DNA of 64,000 nucleotides from Prochilodus magdalenae. Its lineage: Eukaryota > Chordata > Actinopteri > Characiformes > Prochilodontidae. Where the stretch lies: the NCBI GenBank assembly GCA_024036415.1, contig JAMWET010003560.1, forward strand, positions 988,501 through 1,052,500, given 5' to 3'. Both the position numbers and the translations under genes were made by a program. The notes beneath the pieces were generated by a model. That model worked only from the letters and a program-made list of their open reading frames with translations. It was not told where the DNA came from and did not search any database. Within the stretch, counting starts at the first letter, position 1. Each line of letters begins with the position of its first letter. This document shows positions 22,606 to 32,875 of the stretch, piece by piece.

Positions 22606-22643
22606 GTGTGTGGTGTGTGGTGGTGTGTGTGCGCGTGTGTGTG
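22502..22643. repeat. (TG)n microsatellite, about 140 bp
   Basis: Alternating T/G on the plus strand with scattered C and A interruptions (GCGTGTATGTGCG, GCGCGTGCG) and a TGGTG-rich end. The cysteine/valine-rich frames crossing it are artefacts of the repeat. Confidence 0.97.
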
Positions 22644-23449
22644 AGAACATCTATAGGCCATCGCCTGAGCGTAACTATTCCCTTGACTGCATAACGAAGC
22701 TTAAGATTGTGTTGCATCATGCATGGCTGCAGTCAGTTATTTCGTTTGCACTCCTGGGAGATGGACTTCTAATTAATAATTACTCTTAATGAAGTTGTGA
22801 GACGCTGCTGGCCTTTTATTTCGCCTGCTGGAGAAATCTAAACAGTTTACCGAGCTAAGTACAATGTCAATATCTCTGCATATTGCGAATGAAACGTCTG
22901 GGGGATTTCTGCAAATTACACATGTAAATCAATAGCGAGCTGCAAAACATATTGGCAATATTTCACAACGATTTCTGCCTGGAAAAGCATTAAAGCGAGG
23001 CAGTGGAGCACCAACGGGACGCCATTAAACATGAAAAAAAAAAACCTTTAGTGCAGACCCAGCAAATGCGAAACAGCAAGGCAAGAGTTTTAACACTGCA
23101 GTGGAGAAAGAAGATGAGCACAAAAGCATGAGTGAAACATGGCCTGAAAGTGCAGGCCTGAAAGCGGCCACATCATAGACAACTAAATTCTCCTTGTTTT
23201 TCTCTAAATAATAGACTTTCATGTTCATAAACATCATCAAAAGTTTGAATCATATGTTTGCGTAACTGCTTGGTTGAACGTGTAATATTGGGGCCATTTG
23301 CTGGTGAGAGCCTAAGACAGCATAACAGGCCTCACCGACTTTGTGGGTTGTAACACTCCTGGGACAATGGAGCAGGTGAGGCGAGGCAGATGCAGAAGTC
23401 TGTTTTTAATAGCCCAGTTTGAAATTACAAGGCGAGAGTTTTCTGTTCT
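22644..23449. other. Non-repetitive block, possible conserved non-coding sequence at 22790-23030
   Basis: 22790-23030 is balanced, non-repetitive and contains homeodomain-like and forkhead-like words, e.g. GTAAATCAATAGCG. It resembles vertebrate conserved non-coding sequence, but conservation cannot be judged here. No coding evidence. Confidence 0.3.
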
Positions 23450-23705
23450 CCCTGTGTCTGCGTGGGTTGCCTCCAGGTGCTCCGGTTTCCTCCCACAGTA
23501 CAAACACGTGGAGTCAGGTGAACTAGAGATACTAACTTGCCCCCTCTGTGTGAGTGTATGTGTATGTCTGTGTGTCTGCCCTGCAATGGATTGGCCTATC
23601 CAGGGTGTTTCCTGCCTTCCGCTCATTGAACACTGGGATAGGCTCCAGCACACCCCTTGACCCAGAGGGATAGGGTGGTCTTGAAGATAAGTGAGTGAGC
23701 ATGAG
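23450..23705 (+). repeat. Interspersed repeat with 'GTGCTCCGGTTTCCTCCCAC' body
   Basis: Contains TGTGTCTGCGTGGGTTG, GTGCTCCGGTTTCCTCCCAC, TGCCCTGCAATGGATTGG, CCAGGGTGTTTCCTGCCTTC and a final 'gataagtgagtgagc'. This very common fish/vertebrate repeat also appears at 7745, 40110 and 55380. Its head (from the 55380 copy) has a tRNA-like box B, which suggests a SINE-type origin. Confidence 0.75.
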
Positions 23706-23763
23706 TGCAGGGGGAGACGGTCAGTGCAGGAGGATCCATGAAAGTCTAAGAAAGCACTAATCC

Positions 23764-23922
23764 TGTGTTTACACCAGCAGGCAGCAGAGCAAGAAGTGAC
23801 TGGTCATTTTCTATGGGAGTGCACAGTTTATAGCCATGATTAGGTGGCAAGCAGCAAGCCACATGGCAACAGAGCGACGAGCAACAGATTGAGTTGGCTT
23901 GTCGTCTGCTAGTGTGAATATA
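23764..23922. mobile_element. MITE-like repeat with 'TTCACACTAGCAG' ends
   Basis: The left end (TGTTTACACCAGCAG at about 23766) and the right end (CTGCTAGTGTGAATA at 23907-23921) are imperfect inverted repeats around a body with 'ggcaagcagcaagccacatggcaac'. A related left end is at 29155. It is non-coding. Class is undetermined. Confidence 0.6.
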
Positions 23923-24770
23923 GCGTAAGATGACAAAACTGAGCAATTACCAACAATGAAATATTCACAAATGACAGACAGAGAGGTATAAAAGCACAAG
24001 GACCAACAAGGAACACTTGGGAAGGGGAGGAGTCACACAGGTGAGGGATGTGACAAGAGGGCGGAGACTGAGAGGAGCTATAGACCAAAAACACGTAGCA
24101 GGTAGAGGAGGGTAGAAGGAGACAGTTAGAGAAGCAGAGAAGCAGGGCTGGGTAAGACAACTCCTTTTACTCAATGTTCGTCAACGTGGGGCATCCACAC
24201 AATCCATTCATAGACAGTAAATGGCCTACTCTTGCATAGGCACACTTGAAGACTAGCAATGCAGCACAAGGACTGCAGTACGCAGTGAAAATGGCATGTC
24301 ATTCTCTACTAACCTGTACAGTTTAGCTTGATTCTGTTCTCCACCCATCTACAGTGCTTCAGAGTTATATACATTGTTATTTCTGATTCCCTGAAGACTA
24401 CAATAAAAAGACATGTGTTGTTGGAGAGGGTGCATAACACTCTACAATCCTGTGAACTAAGAGGTCAAGGCTCGTATTTTCGCTGAGTTATGGTGCTCTA
24501 AATTTCTCTGGCTCTCCAGCCCTCTGCCGGGGGTGAACATCTTGGCGAGATTTAGAGGTTCATGTCTCTGGTTCCCAGAGGGTTAGCAATGTTCCCTGCT
24601 AGCTTGTTGGAAAGGGCACATCATGGTCTCCTGACCTATGGCGTTTCAATGCCTCGTCATGGATTTTTCCCTGGTTTTATTAATGACATCTTCAGCGATT
24701 ACTACACAATTTCTGACTGTCATTACACAACCGTCAACCTAAAAACATCTTAGGTCATACAACCTCTAAC
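23923..24770. other. Unassigned; purine-rich 24010-24150
   Basis: 24010-24150 is A/G-rich. No gene or known repeat recognised in the remainder. Confidence 0.4.
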
Positions 24771-25440
24771 ACACTCATCATCAAAAAAAAAAAGTTGCTC
24801 CCAGCAGGAACCAACCAACAGGAACGAAACTACTGAGGGTAGGTTTGACACTCAGCTGCAGCTGTAAGTAAGGGCAAGGATGAGCCACTCATCAACCAAT
24901 GGCTGTACCTGATTTACTATATAAGGTTGACCTATTTTTAGGTGATTTCCTTTCTGACACATGCTGCTGTGTTGGTAGCATCCTTTGCAAGTAACCTATA
25001 CCTCAGAGAACACCTACACGAACCACAGATTGTCTGACATATACACGGTGACCTAACAGCCATGACTGCAGACATTCGGCAAGCAGAGATGCCCTCCATA
25101 AGTCATCCTGTTAGAGCCAGCACCATTGGCAAACCTCTGCACAACGCAAGACTACATGTGACTGTTCTTAACACCACATCTGCATCACCAAAGACTGCAA
25201 TGGTGTCATACCAGACTGTCATGGAGTGACTCAACTACAACTCCATGATGAGACGTCTGACATGATGCATTAGCAAACATGGCAGCCCGGTGCCATGCTG
25301 GGAGACACTACTTCTGTATGTGTAGCTCAATAAATATTCCCCATATGAGTCTAAATTTATCATCATTTATTGTTCCTAGTAACCTTTAACCTTTATCTTC
25401 CTTCCCATTAACGTTGCAGAGTGCAGCTATTTAGTTGAAG
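24771..25440 (+). mobile_element. Tc1-A element, copy 5
   Basis: Left end CACTCATCATCAAAAAAA, then AGTTGCTCCCAGCAGGAACC and GGGTAGGTTTGACACT. Near 24980-25010 lies the transposase start region (ATACCTCAGAGAACACC, start codon changed from ATG to ATA). Central blocks GTCATCCTGTTAG-like, 'acaccacatctgcatcaccaaagactgcaatgg' and 'gactgtcatggagtgactcaa' follow. The sequence jumps directly to the 3' end (GAGACACTACTTCTGTATGT, 'agctcaataaatattccccatatgagtcta', 'gtaacctttatcttccttccc'), so the whole catalytic domain is deleted. Confidence 0.85.
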
Positions 25441-25500
25441 ATCAGTGTATTTACATGCAACAGTTTAGCTCCACCCACTCACACAGAAGTTATAAAGGCG
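25441..25500. other. Short unassigned spacer
   Basis: Between a Tc1-A copy and a MITE-like repeat; nothing recognised. Confidence 0.3.
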
Positions 25501-25729
25501 GTGTCCGAAACTGAAGGCAGATGACTTGATGCCTTTCTGTCTGCGCTGTCTTACAAGTTATTGTCAGCATGGACACATAGAATTATAAGATGTGTTAGAC
25601 AGCAAAGGATGCATCTACACTGCCTTCATTAGCAGGCCGAATGGAGAAGCATTAGGCTCAGACATGACAGGATGCCTGTCTGCCTCAGAGTACTGTATAA
25701 GATGGCAGCATTAATGACGTTTCAGACAC
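25501..25729. mobile_element. MITE-like repeat with GTGTCCGAAAC ends
   Basis: GTGTCCGAAACTG at 25501 is mirrored by CGTTTCAGACAC at 25718-25729 (one mismatch in the core GTGTC(C/T)GAAAC). The 229-bp body has no coding potential. Both ends are short, so this remains a modest call. Confidence 0.45.
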
Positions 25730-26673
25730 AGTCATCAAGTATATCAGCCCAGACTGCTTCCTGATTGAGTCCCAATCGGCAGCCAATCAGAGCAGGCCAT
25801 TCTTTATTGAAGCATTACGTTTTGCCCTACTGCTTTAGGAAGTGTGGCACCACCTCTACTGGCACACAAGTGCACATGAATTTTAAACTTGTCCAAAAAT
25901 GATGAAAGGAGCTGCGGGGACTGATCCTAAAATAACTGAGAACATTCAGACCATCAATAATGAAGTGATAAAAGTAATATAACAGAATCTGCTTCCTCCT
26001 TTGAATTTTTTTTTATCATGTTTATTATTCACATATTCATTTAAAAATAAAGACATACAAAATATATAATTGTAAAATTGTAATTCTTTTTCAGTTACAG
26101 CATCAACAACACTCCTGCATAAAACACCACAACTCCCCAGCTTGCACACACTGTATTTATCTCGTGGGCTCATTAACACAGCCTTCACCAGCTGAATTCA
26201 ATGCGCAATGTACTTCATAATTTTTATTTGAGCATAAATGTTACCAAAACATTGCCGTCAGGTGTCTTCACAGAAATCACATTGAGATTCAGAAACATTC
26301 ATGCTCATTTACACTGAACTAATTAATAAGTATAAATTATAATTAGTCTCTATTTATGATTAATTAATATCCCCAAGTATGTGCATTAGCGTCTCTTGTT
26401 GTTTTGGGGTGGTTTTTTTTTTTTTGGTTGTTTTTTTCTGGTTCCTCCACCAGCTGCCTGATTTTAAGCAGCTTTTTTTTTCTTTTTTTTTTTTTTGCTG
26501 GAAGCATCTCACTATTTATACTTTACAGGGCTCATTTAAAATTAAATACAGCCTTTTTTATACTTACATTTTTGTTGTAACAACCTTTGCTATTTTTGTC
26601 CACAGTACAGACTCCACATTAATAATTTATATAAAATATATATATATAGTTTTTTTTTAATTTGGTACCTTGT
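25730..26673. other. Unassigned AT-rich region with T runs
   Basis: T-rich homopolymer-like runs lie at about 26410-26435 and 26475-26500. No gene or repeat family recognised. Confidence 0.4.
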
Positions 26674-27033
26674 TAGAATAAGACTACCCTTATGAGGTGT
26701 TTATGGATGGTTTAAAATAACTTTACTATTGATTGTTAATGAATAACATGAATAAGAAAGCCTACTGTGACATATAATAAGACTGTTGATGTTGTAACAA
26801 TAAACCTGCTATTACCATCAGTCTGTATTACACCTGTCAATCTTCAGTACATGTTCATATTGATCATATCACTTTTGCCTTTCTTTCCTTCTTATCATTG
26901 TGTTATAACTGCTTATTGATGCCTTGTAAAGTGCTTATGACCTAATAAAGTAATAACAATAATAAACTTTTTTTTTTAAACTAAAATTTTTAAACCATTT
27001 AAACCAACACTTTATAAGAGTAACCTTATTCTA
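26674..27033. mobile_element. 360-bp MITE-like element with about 35-bp inverted ends
   Basis: TAGAATAAGACTACCCTTAT at 26674 and onward to about 26713 is the imperfect reverse complement of 27001-27033 (AAACCAACACTTTATAAGAG, then 'taaccttattcta'). The interior is AT-rich with no open frame. The inverted ends and size fit a non-autonomous DNA transposon; its superfamily is unknown. Confidence 0.65.
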
Positions 27034-27830
27034 GAGGTGGTGCATTTTTTGTTGTCAATTTTTATGCTTTGAGTTTTGATAATTACTATTTTCCACTTTT
27101 CACATTTTCCCACATCCATGTCTTTATTGTTCATTATTGTGGAAAATACGTTGTGTTTAATGGTCATTCTGATGAGACATTAATATAAAAGAAAAGCTGA
27201 TCTCTGACTTCTGCCGAGCACTGAATATATTGAGTCTTATACTGTATCAATCTCCAAAGCTAGGATGCTATCAGACTTCTCTAGAATGGTGAACAGAGCT
27301 GTAAGTGATTCTAGAATAACAGAGAAAGCTCGGGAATGATATTTTAATGAAAGGAATATCTACAATATCTAGGAATATTTTTTATTATGGCACTGACTAT
27401 AAACATTTGGAAGCAGACCCAGCAGCGCCTCCCACCCCACCCGCCTCCCCACAACCCAGCAGCTTTATATGCAGCCTGTCTAGAAAATTACAGCATGTGA
27501 CATTTGAAAACATTTCTAATACTACAAGCGACTCCGAACCTCCAGTGCAGCGCTGTTCGGTGCAGAGTGTCTGCTCATCTGAGAGCGTGTGATAAATCAG
27601 ACTGTGTGTGTTCTGCAGGTGTGCTGTGTTAAATGAACAGTGTGCTCCAGAAACAAAAGCCCATAAACAACAGCTTAATTGCAGTTAAATTGAAGCTCAG
27701 TGAGAGAACAGGTGCAGTGGTCACCTCTCACACACAGGGGTCTCCACACACGGAGGAAAGGGTGGGTCACTTTGGAGAGCAGCCAAAATGCATCCAGTCT
27801 TTACAGGTGCTTAATTTAGGGCCCTGGCCA
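27034..27830. other. Unassigned sequence
   Basis: No gene recognised. An 81-codon frame at 27347-27592 has no identifiable domain. Confidence 0.35.
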
Positions 27831-27876
27831 CAAAAGGAAGGGAGGGAGGGAGAGAGAAAGGAGAGAGAAAAATAAT

Positions 27877-27925
<49 letters not shown>

Positions 27926-28560
27926 GAAAAAAGAAAAATAAGAAACAGGACAGAATAACAGAGTGTAAGTGAGGGAGGGAGAGAGAGAAACAGAGGGGAA
28001 GTTAAAGAATACAGGAGAAGAGGGAGAAGTTAAAGAACACAGGAAAAGAGAGAGACAACAAGAAAGAGAAAACAAACAGAAAACATAATAGAGAAAGAAA
28101 AGGATTAGGTATGTAGAAGAGTGAGAGAGAGAAGAAGAGAGAGATATACATACAGAGAAAAAGAAAAACGAAATGTGACAGACAGACATACAGAACTGAA
28201 GTGAGAGAGAGAAAGTGAGAAATGGGGAGAAACATGAAGACAGAAAAAGACCAAGAGAGAGAGTGAGAGGGAGAGAGAACCTGGGACAAATATGACAGAG
28301 ACATGCATGCAGAGAATAAGGGAGGAGGAGAAGAGAGGAGAGAAGAGATATACACACATAAGAACTTAATAGAGAAAGCAACAGAGGTAGAGAAGGAAGA
28401 GAGAGAAAAGGAAGAGAGATATACCTCCACAGAAAATAACAAGATTATAATGGGGGGAGAAAAGGATGAGATAGGTAAAAGAGTGAGAGAAGGAGAAGAG
28501 TGAGAGTGTCAATAAGAGGCAGAAAAGTAGAGGAAGTGAGGGAGACAGAGTGAGAGTCTT
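27831..28560. repeat. Polypurine tract, about 730 bp, with (GA)20 core
   Basis: Almost continuous A/G on the plus strand with a pure (GA)n run at 27881-27920. The serine/leucine-rich minus-strand open frames (up to 204 codons) follow from the CT-rich complement and are not genes. Confidence 0.95.
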
Positions 28561-29154
28561 TGTGCATGTGCATGTAGGTGTGTATCAGAGTTAAACTAAT
28601 ACTCCTGACTGCGAAGGTCAGAGGACGAAACGTAATCCAAGGCGATCAATCACTGTGAAACAATATGAGAGAGTTCAGCGCTATAAAAACACACACGCCT
28701 GAACCCGACGTCTTTCTTCTCACGCTGAAGGACAATAAAACTTTCCTTTCATAAAGTAAACGTGAAGGAGCGAGGAAGATGAATTAATGTTTAATGACAT
28801 GGTTTCAATATTGAAATTCTCCCAGCAGTGCCCCGATGCCCCCAGAGGCAGAGAACCTGTTTTTAAACAGACCACCTCATTGGTATTCCACCAGGTGAAA
28901 GTCAACAGTGCGCCAACCTTTACGCTTAGAAAGTGCATCGGCACTCTCTCAGCTTAGGGTTGGCTAACAGTAACGCGGACTGATGAAGGTGATCCCAGAT
29001 TTACTCCACTGTTTTTGACTCTTCAGCACAAAGTTCATCATAACATGAAGATGAGCTTCCAAATCTGCTGCATTGTTAGGTGCTGCATGTTCTCTTTCAG
29101 TCGCGTACAATCAAAGATTGATGCTGTGCTCCACCAGAGTTCTAGAGTAAGCCT
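28561..29154. other. Unassigned, mostly non-repetitive sequence
   Basis: 28600-28960 is non-repetitive; no exon or repeat family recognised. Confidence 0.35.
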
Positions 29155-29225
29155 GCGTTCACACTAGCAGGCGACAGTTCCCCAAGTTTGTCTTATATGG
29201 GTGTCTTCAAGACTGCTCACGTTGT
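29155..29225. mobile_element. Left end of the 'TTCACACTAGCAG' MITE-like family
   Basis: GCGTTCACACTAGCAGGCGA matches the inverted ends of the repeat at 23764-23922. Only the left part is visible before a Tc1-B fragment begins. Confidence 0.5.
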
Positions 29226-29785
29226 CGCGTGTGGCATTATGGTTAAGAAAGGCTAGTTCTGAAAGTTGTTGGCCCACCCTTTGCAGTTATAACAGCTTCA
29301 GCTCCTCTGGGAAAGCTTTCCACAAGGTTTGGGATTGTGTGTATTGGAATTTTTCCTCCAGAAGCGCAGTTGCGAGGTCAGGCACTGGTGTTGGACGAGA
29401 AGGCCAGTCAGATTCTGGGCAGTTACGTTGGAACAGGAAGGGGCTCTCTCTAAAGTGATCCCACAAATTTGGGAACATGAGTTCTCCTAAGCACTGTTTC
29501 CTGGCACCTGCCAAACCCAGACTCGTCCATCAGATTACCAGAGAAGCAGTGAGTCCAGTGGCGGTGTGCTTTACAGCACTGCATTTGATGCTCTGCATTG
29601 CACTTGGCATTGTGAGGCTTGAATGCAGCTGTTCGGCCATGGAAACCCATTCCATGAAGCTCTCTATGCACTGTTCTTGAGCTAATCTGAAGGTGACATG
29701 AAGTTTGGAGGTCTGTAGAGATCGACTCTGCAGATGCCTCTGCACACTATGTGCCTCAGCATCTGCTGACCCCATTGCACAGTAA
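29226..29785 (-). mobile_element. Tc1-B element fragment, minus strand
   Basis: The left part encodes, on the minus strand, the transposase C terminus (VPDLATALLEE, LWKAFPEELKLL). The first catalytic Asp block reads LMDESGFGRCQE-like in an adjacent frame near 29530. The right part has TGGAAACCCATTCCATGAAG, a family-typical stretch also seen at 55834. The section with the second Asp and the Glu is deleted and the frames are broken. Confidence 0.78.
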
Positions 29786-30462
29786 GGCACAGTAGTTAGG
29801 TGAGGCTGTTAGGTGCAGGTGTTTAATAATGTTTAATAATGAGTCGAAACTCACTGTCAGTAATTATACACAACATGCACTCATCATCAAAAGAAGTAAT
29901 TGCACCAGAAGGAATTAGTCCACAGGAATGAAACTTGGTGGGTAGGTTTGACATTGTGAGACATTCAAGTATCATATTCAGCCGTGCATGTGTTGTAAGC
30001 AATGATGGGCCTTACAGATGTACCCTACTGATCCAAGAGCCATGATTACAAACTACATGAATGTAGACTGTTGCAGCAACTGTCCTTAACACCATGCCAA
30101 CAGCAGCGGGTCATCTTCAGTGATGAGTCATGCTTTTGTTTTGGTGGAGACGAACAATGAATCCATGTGTGGAGACACCGTGGTCAGCGGCAAGATTAAA
30201 TGTTTGTTGCCACATGTCACGCATGTGTGTTAGAAGGCCTGAGGTCACACCACAAAACCTACAGGAACCGTGTAAGAGTTTTAAAGCTGCATGGGATGGA
30301 TTATTTACATTTATGGCATTTAGCTGACGCTCTTATACAGAGGTTAAGATTAATCATATTACAGGTCAGCCAGTGTAGTGTGAGGAGTCTTGCCCAAGGA
30401 CTCTTATTGGTGTAGCACAGCACAGTCACCCAGACCAGGATTCGAACCCGAGTCTACCACAT

Positions 30463-30556
30463 TCAATTCAATTCAATTCAACTTTATTGTCATTATACCA
30501 ATACAGGGTTGTACAGTATAACGAAACACGGTCAGGCTCCTTCTCCAGTGCAGTTG

Positions 30557-30625
<69 letters not shown>

Positions 30626-30930
30626 GTAGTGCAAAGACAATAGACAAAAACAATGTGTGCAGACAGTACAGTACAGTATATGTACAGGACATGTGCAAAG
30701 AGTAGCGCAGTATCAGTAAGTATGTGGTTTAAACAGTATGGATATATAAAGTGTTCAGTGCACGTGGGAAAATAGCAGCTTAATGTTCAGTAACAGCCAA
30801 ATTGCTTTGTACAGATGTTCAGTATAGATAAATAAATATAGATAAATAAGAACAAAATAAAAACAAAACTGGGTGTTCAAGTATACAGGTTGAGTTAAAG
30901 TGCAGTGCAAACAGTCCTGTGAGGTAGAGG
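30463..30930 (-). mobile_element. LINE 3' tail with ATTCA pentamers, innermost insertion
   Basis: Starts with ATTCAATTCAATTCAATTCA, followed by 'actttattgtcattatac' and an A-rich untranslated body. Its pentamer differs from the TCAAG pentamer of the LINEs at 16675 and 21876, so it belongs to another subfamily. It is heavily 5' truncated and includes the (AT)n tract at 30549-30620. Confidence 0.75.
30549..30620. repeat. (AT)n microsatellite, about 36 units
   Basis: Uninterrupted AT dinucleotides inside the LINE tail. The tract can form cruciform or slipped structures and is likely length-variable. Confidence 0.95.
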
Positions 30931-31190
30931 AACCTGCTGAGCTACACCAACCACAGGGCTATCACAGGCCACCATTAGGAACCTCTATATTTATATGCAG
31001 AGACATATGGATGTTGTGTTAGCAAACATGGCAGCCTGATGCCATACTGAGAGACACTACTTCTGTATGTGTAGCTTAATAAATATTGTCCATATCAGTC
31101 TAAATGGATCATCATTTATTGTGCCTGGTAACCTTTATCTTCCTTCCCAGTAGCATTGCCATCCCACACTTCCTTTGTTACTTTTGAAAG

Positions 31191-31904
31191 TAAATGTTGG
31201 TGTGGTCCCCATTTGTCTCAATTACACAGAATCACTACCTTGCGTCCGTAAAACCAGATAACATACATCCATGTCTACATAATTACATGAAAACAAAGTA
31301 ATAATAACGTTCAGATCTTCCCATGGGGGAGTCTACTTTGTGGAGGAACACCACAGAGAGAATTCATTATCTAAAAAGGTACAGAGACGATTCTTTCATT
31401 CTGTTTGAAGGTTATTTGAAGGCACAGCTGGTTTGAAAAATACTTTACTCTGAGGCACAACCAAATGGTGTTGAGATCAAGACAAGACCAAGACCAAACT
31501 GGAGTAATACAGCACTGTGACGAGAACACCCAGCAAGGGAGAGGGTAATTCAAAACCTGTGTTATCACTCTCCTCCACAGTACTGCAGATCCGAAAGATG
31601 CAGGGATTGACTTCAAGTCTTACTGACGTAGGAGTATTTAGTTTGTGCCTCTTCTGTAAGGATGGTGTGATGGGAAAGGTCTTTGACAAGGTAGGAACTG
31701 GCTTATGCTAACATTAGGAGAAATAACAGAGAAAAGTTGAAGTCCTTTAACAGGCTCTCAAACACTTGGGTACCTGAGGGAGAGATGGGCACACACTTTG
31801 TCACCAAGGTGCTAATATTTGTTCTGTTACACTCCACCGCTTCAGATGTCTCACTCACATCAGAACATTGACTTATACCCAGAACTGGGCAGAACATTTT
31901 GGAA
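31191..31904. other. Unassigned sequence
   Basis: No gene or repeat family recognised. Confidence 0.35.
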
Positions 31905-32875
31905 AAGTAGTGACTGTTGAATACTGAATACTGGCCCACCTTTAGTACTGAGTAATTGAGCCTGCTTTTGCTGTTATGACCTGCTGCAAACGTGATGCAG
32001 AATCTTAGCCCATTCTTCATGGGCCATGGCTCCAGGGTCACTAATATTCTTGGGTTTAAGTGTTCCACCTTCTTTAAATCCCACTAAAGATTTTCTTTGA
32101 GGTTAAAGTTAAGCAACTTCCAGGACTTCTTCTGAAACCAAGGTTTGGGCACTTGTCATTGATCATTGTTCTGTTGGAAGACCCAATGATTCTCAAGCTT
32201 CAGCTTCCTCATAGAAGGCATGATGTGTCCTGACAGAATCCATCTTGCCCTCCATACAATGCTGGTTTCCAGTGCCAGAGGAAGCAAAGCAGCCCCAGAG
32301 CCACCACTATGCGTGACTGCAGGCAGTGTGTTCTCATCTCCCTCCAGATGAGGCATAACCTTGAAATGTTCCAGTTTGATTTCATCACTCCACAGAACTG
32401 ATTCCCAGGACTTATGTGGCTTATTTATATGGTTTTGAGCATACTGGAGCAGTCTTGTGCTTCTTGTGTGCATCTTGGAGTTTGGACATGGAGCCCTTCA
32501 GCATTTAGTAAGTGCCATACTGTGAAAACTGAAACCTTAGTGTCTGCTACCACCAAATGTTGCTACAGGTCTTTTGCAGCCACTTGAGTTTTTTTGACCA
32601 CCTGCCACCTCAGGAATCTGGTGGCAGCCGGTGACAGCTTCCTCTTTCTGCTACGTCCAAGTAGTGTAGCCAGTGTCCCTTTGAACTTGTGAACTATGTT
32701 TCCAACTGTATCTCCAGGAACAGGTATTAGATGTGTTTTATCCCAAGGACACTTGATGTAGCTGATGCAATTTGCAGTGGGGGGTGAATAATTAATGGCT
32801 GTGGAATGTGCAACGCTATTGTTATCCAGTTTATATTCTTCTTCTTCCTGGTACACACTTTTTGTCCACTAACTT
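31905..32875 (-). pseudogene. Tc1-like transposase remnant (family Tc1-J), minus strand
   Basis: Minus-strand frames hold most of a Tc1 transposase. Near 32600-32830 lies the DNA-binding and hinge part (GNIVHKFKGTLATLLGRSRK, RKRKLSPAATRFLRWQVVKK). 32156-32473 has WESVLWSDEIKLEHF with the first catalytic Asp (D-E conserved) and VFQQNNDQ, where the second Asp region reads N-N-D. Near 31990-32060 is the C-terminal region (EPWPMKNGLRF). The SPDLNPIE block is not visible, and at least two frame changes and stops occur. The start of the family's 5' untranslated part lies near 32875. Confidence 0.78.

Larger units (their letters stand above)
30305..30954 (-). mobile_element. SINE, minus strand, itself split by a LINE tail
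   Basis: 30305-30462 is the SINE 3' half plus body on the minus strand (GCATTTAGCTGACGCTCTTA; box B-like region near 30449). 30931-30954 (GCTGAGCTACACCAACCAC) is its tRNA-like head. The two pieces are separated by 30463-30930. The SINE lies inside Tc1-A copy 6. Confidence 0.85.
29878..31190 (+). mobile_element. Tc1-A element, copy 6, outermost layer of a three-level nest
   Basis: Left part 29878-30304 has GCACTCATCATCAAAAGAAG, GGGTAGGTTTGACATTGTGA and GTGATGAGTCATGCTTTTGT (first catalytic Asp, about 30120), then skips to 'cctacaggaaccgtgtaagag...gggatggattat'. The right part from about 30955 continues with 'atcacaggccaccattaggaacc', GAGAGACACTACTTCTGTAT, 'ttaataaatattgtccatatcagtcta' and GTAACCTTTATCTTCCTTCC. 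A SINE separates the two halves. The central DDE region is missing. Confidence 0.88.

Noticed and set aside
22261..22789. Cys/Val-rich frames of 127 and 140 codons
   Set aside because: Produced by the TG microsatellite.
27767..28381. 204-codon open frame on the minus strand
   Set aside because: Same artefact, from the polypurine tract at 27831-28560.
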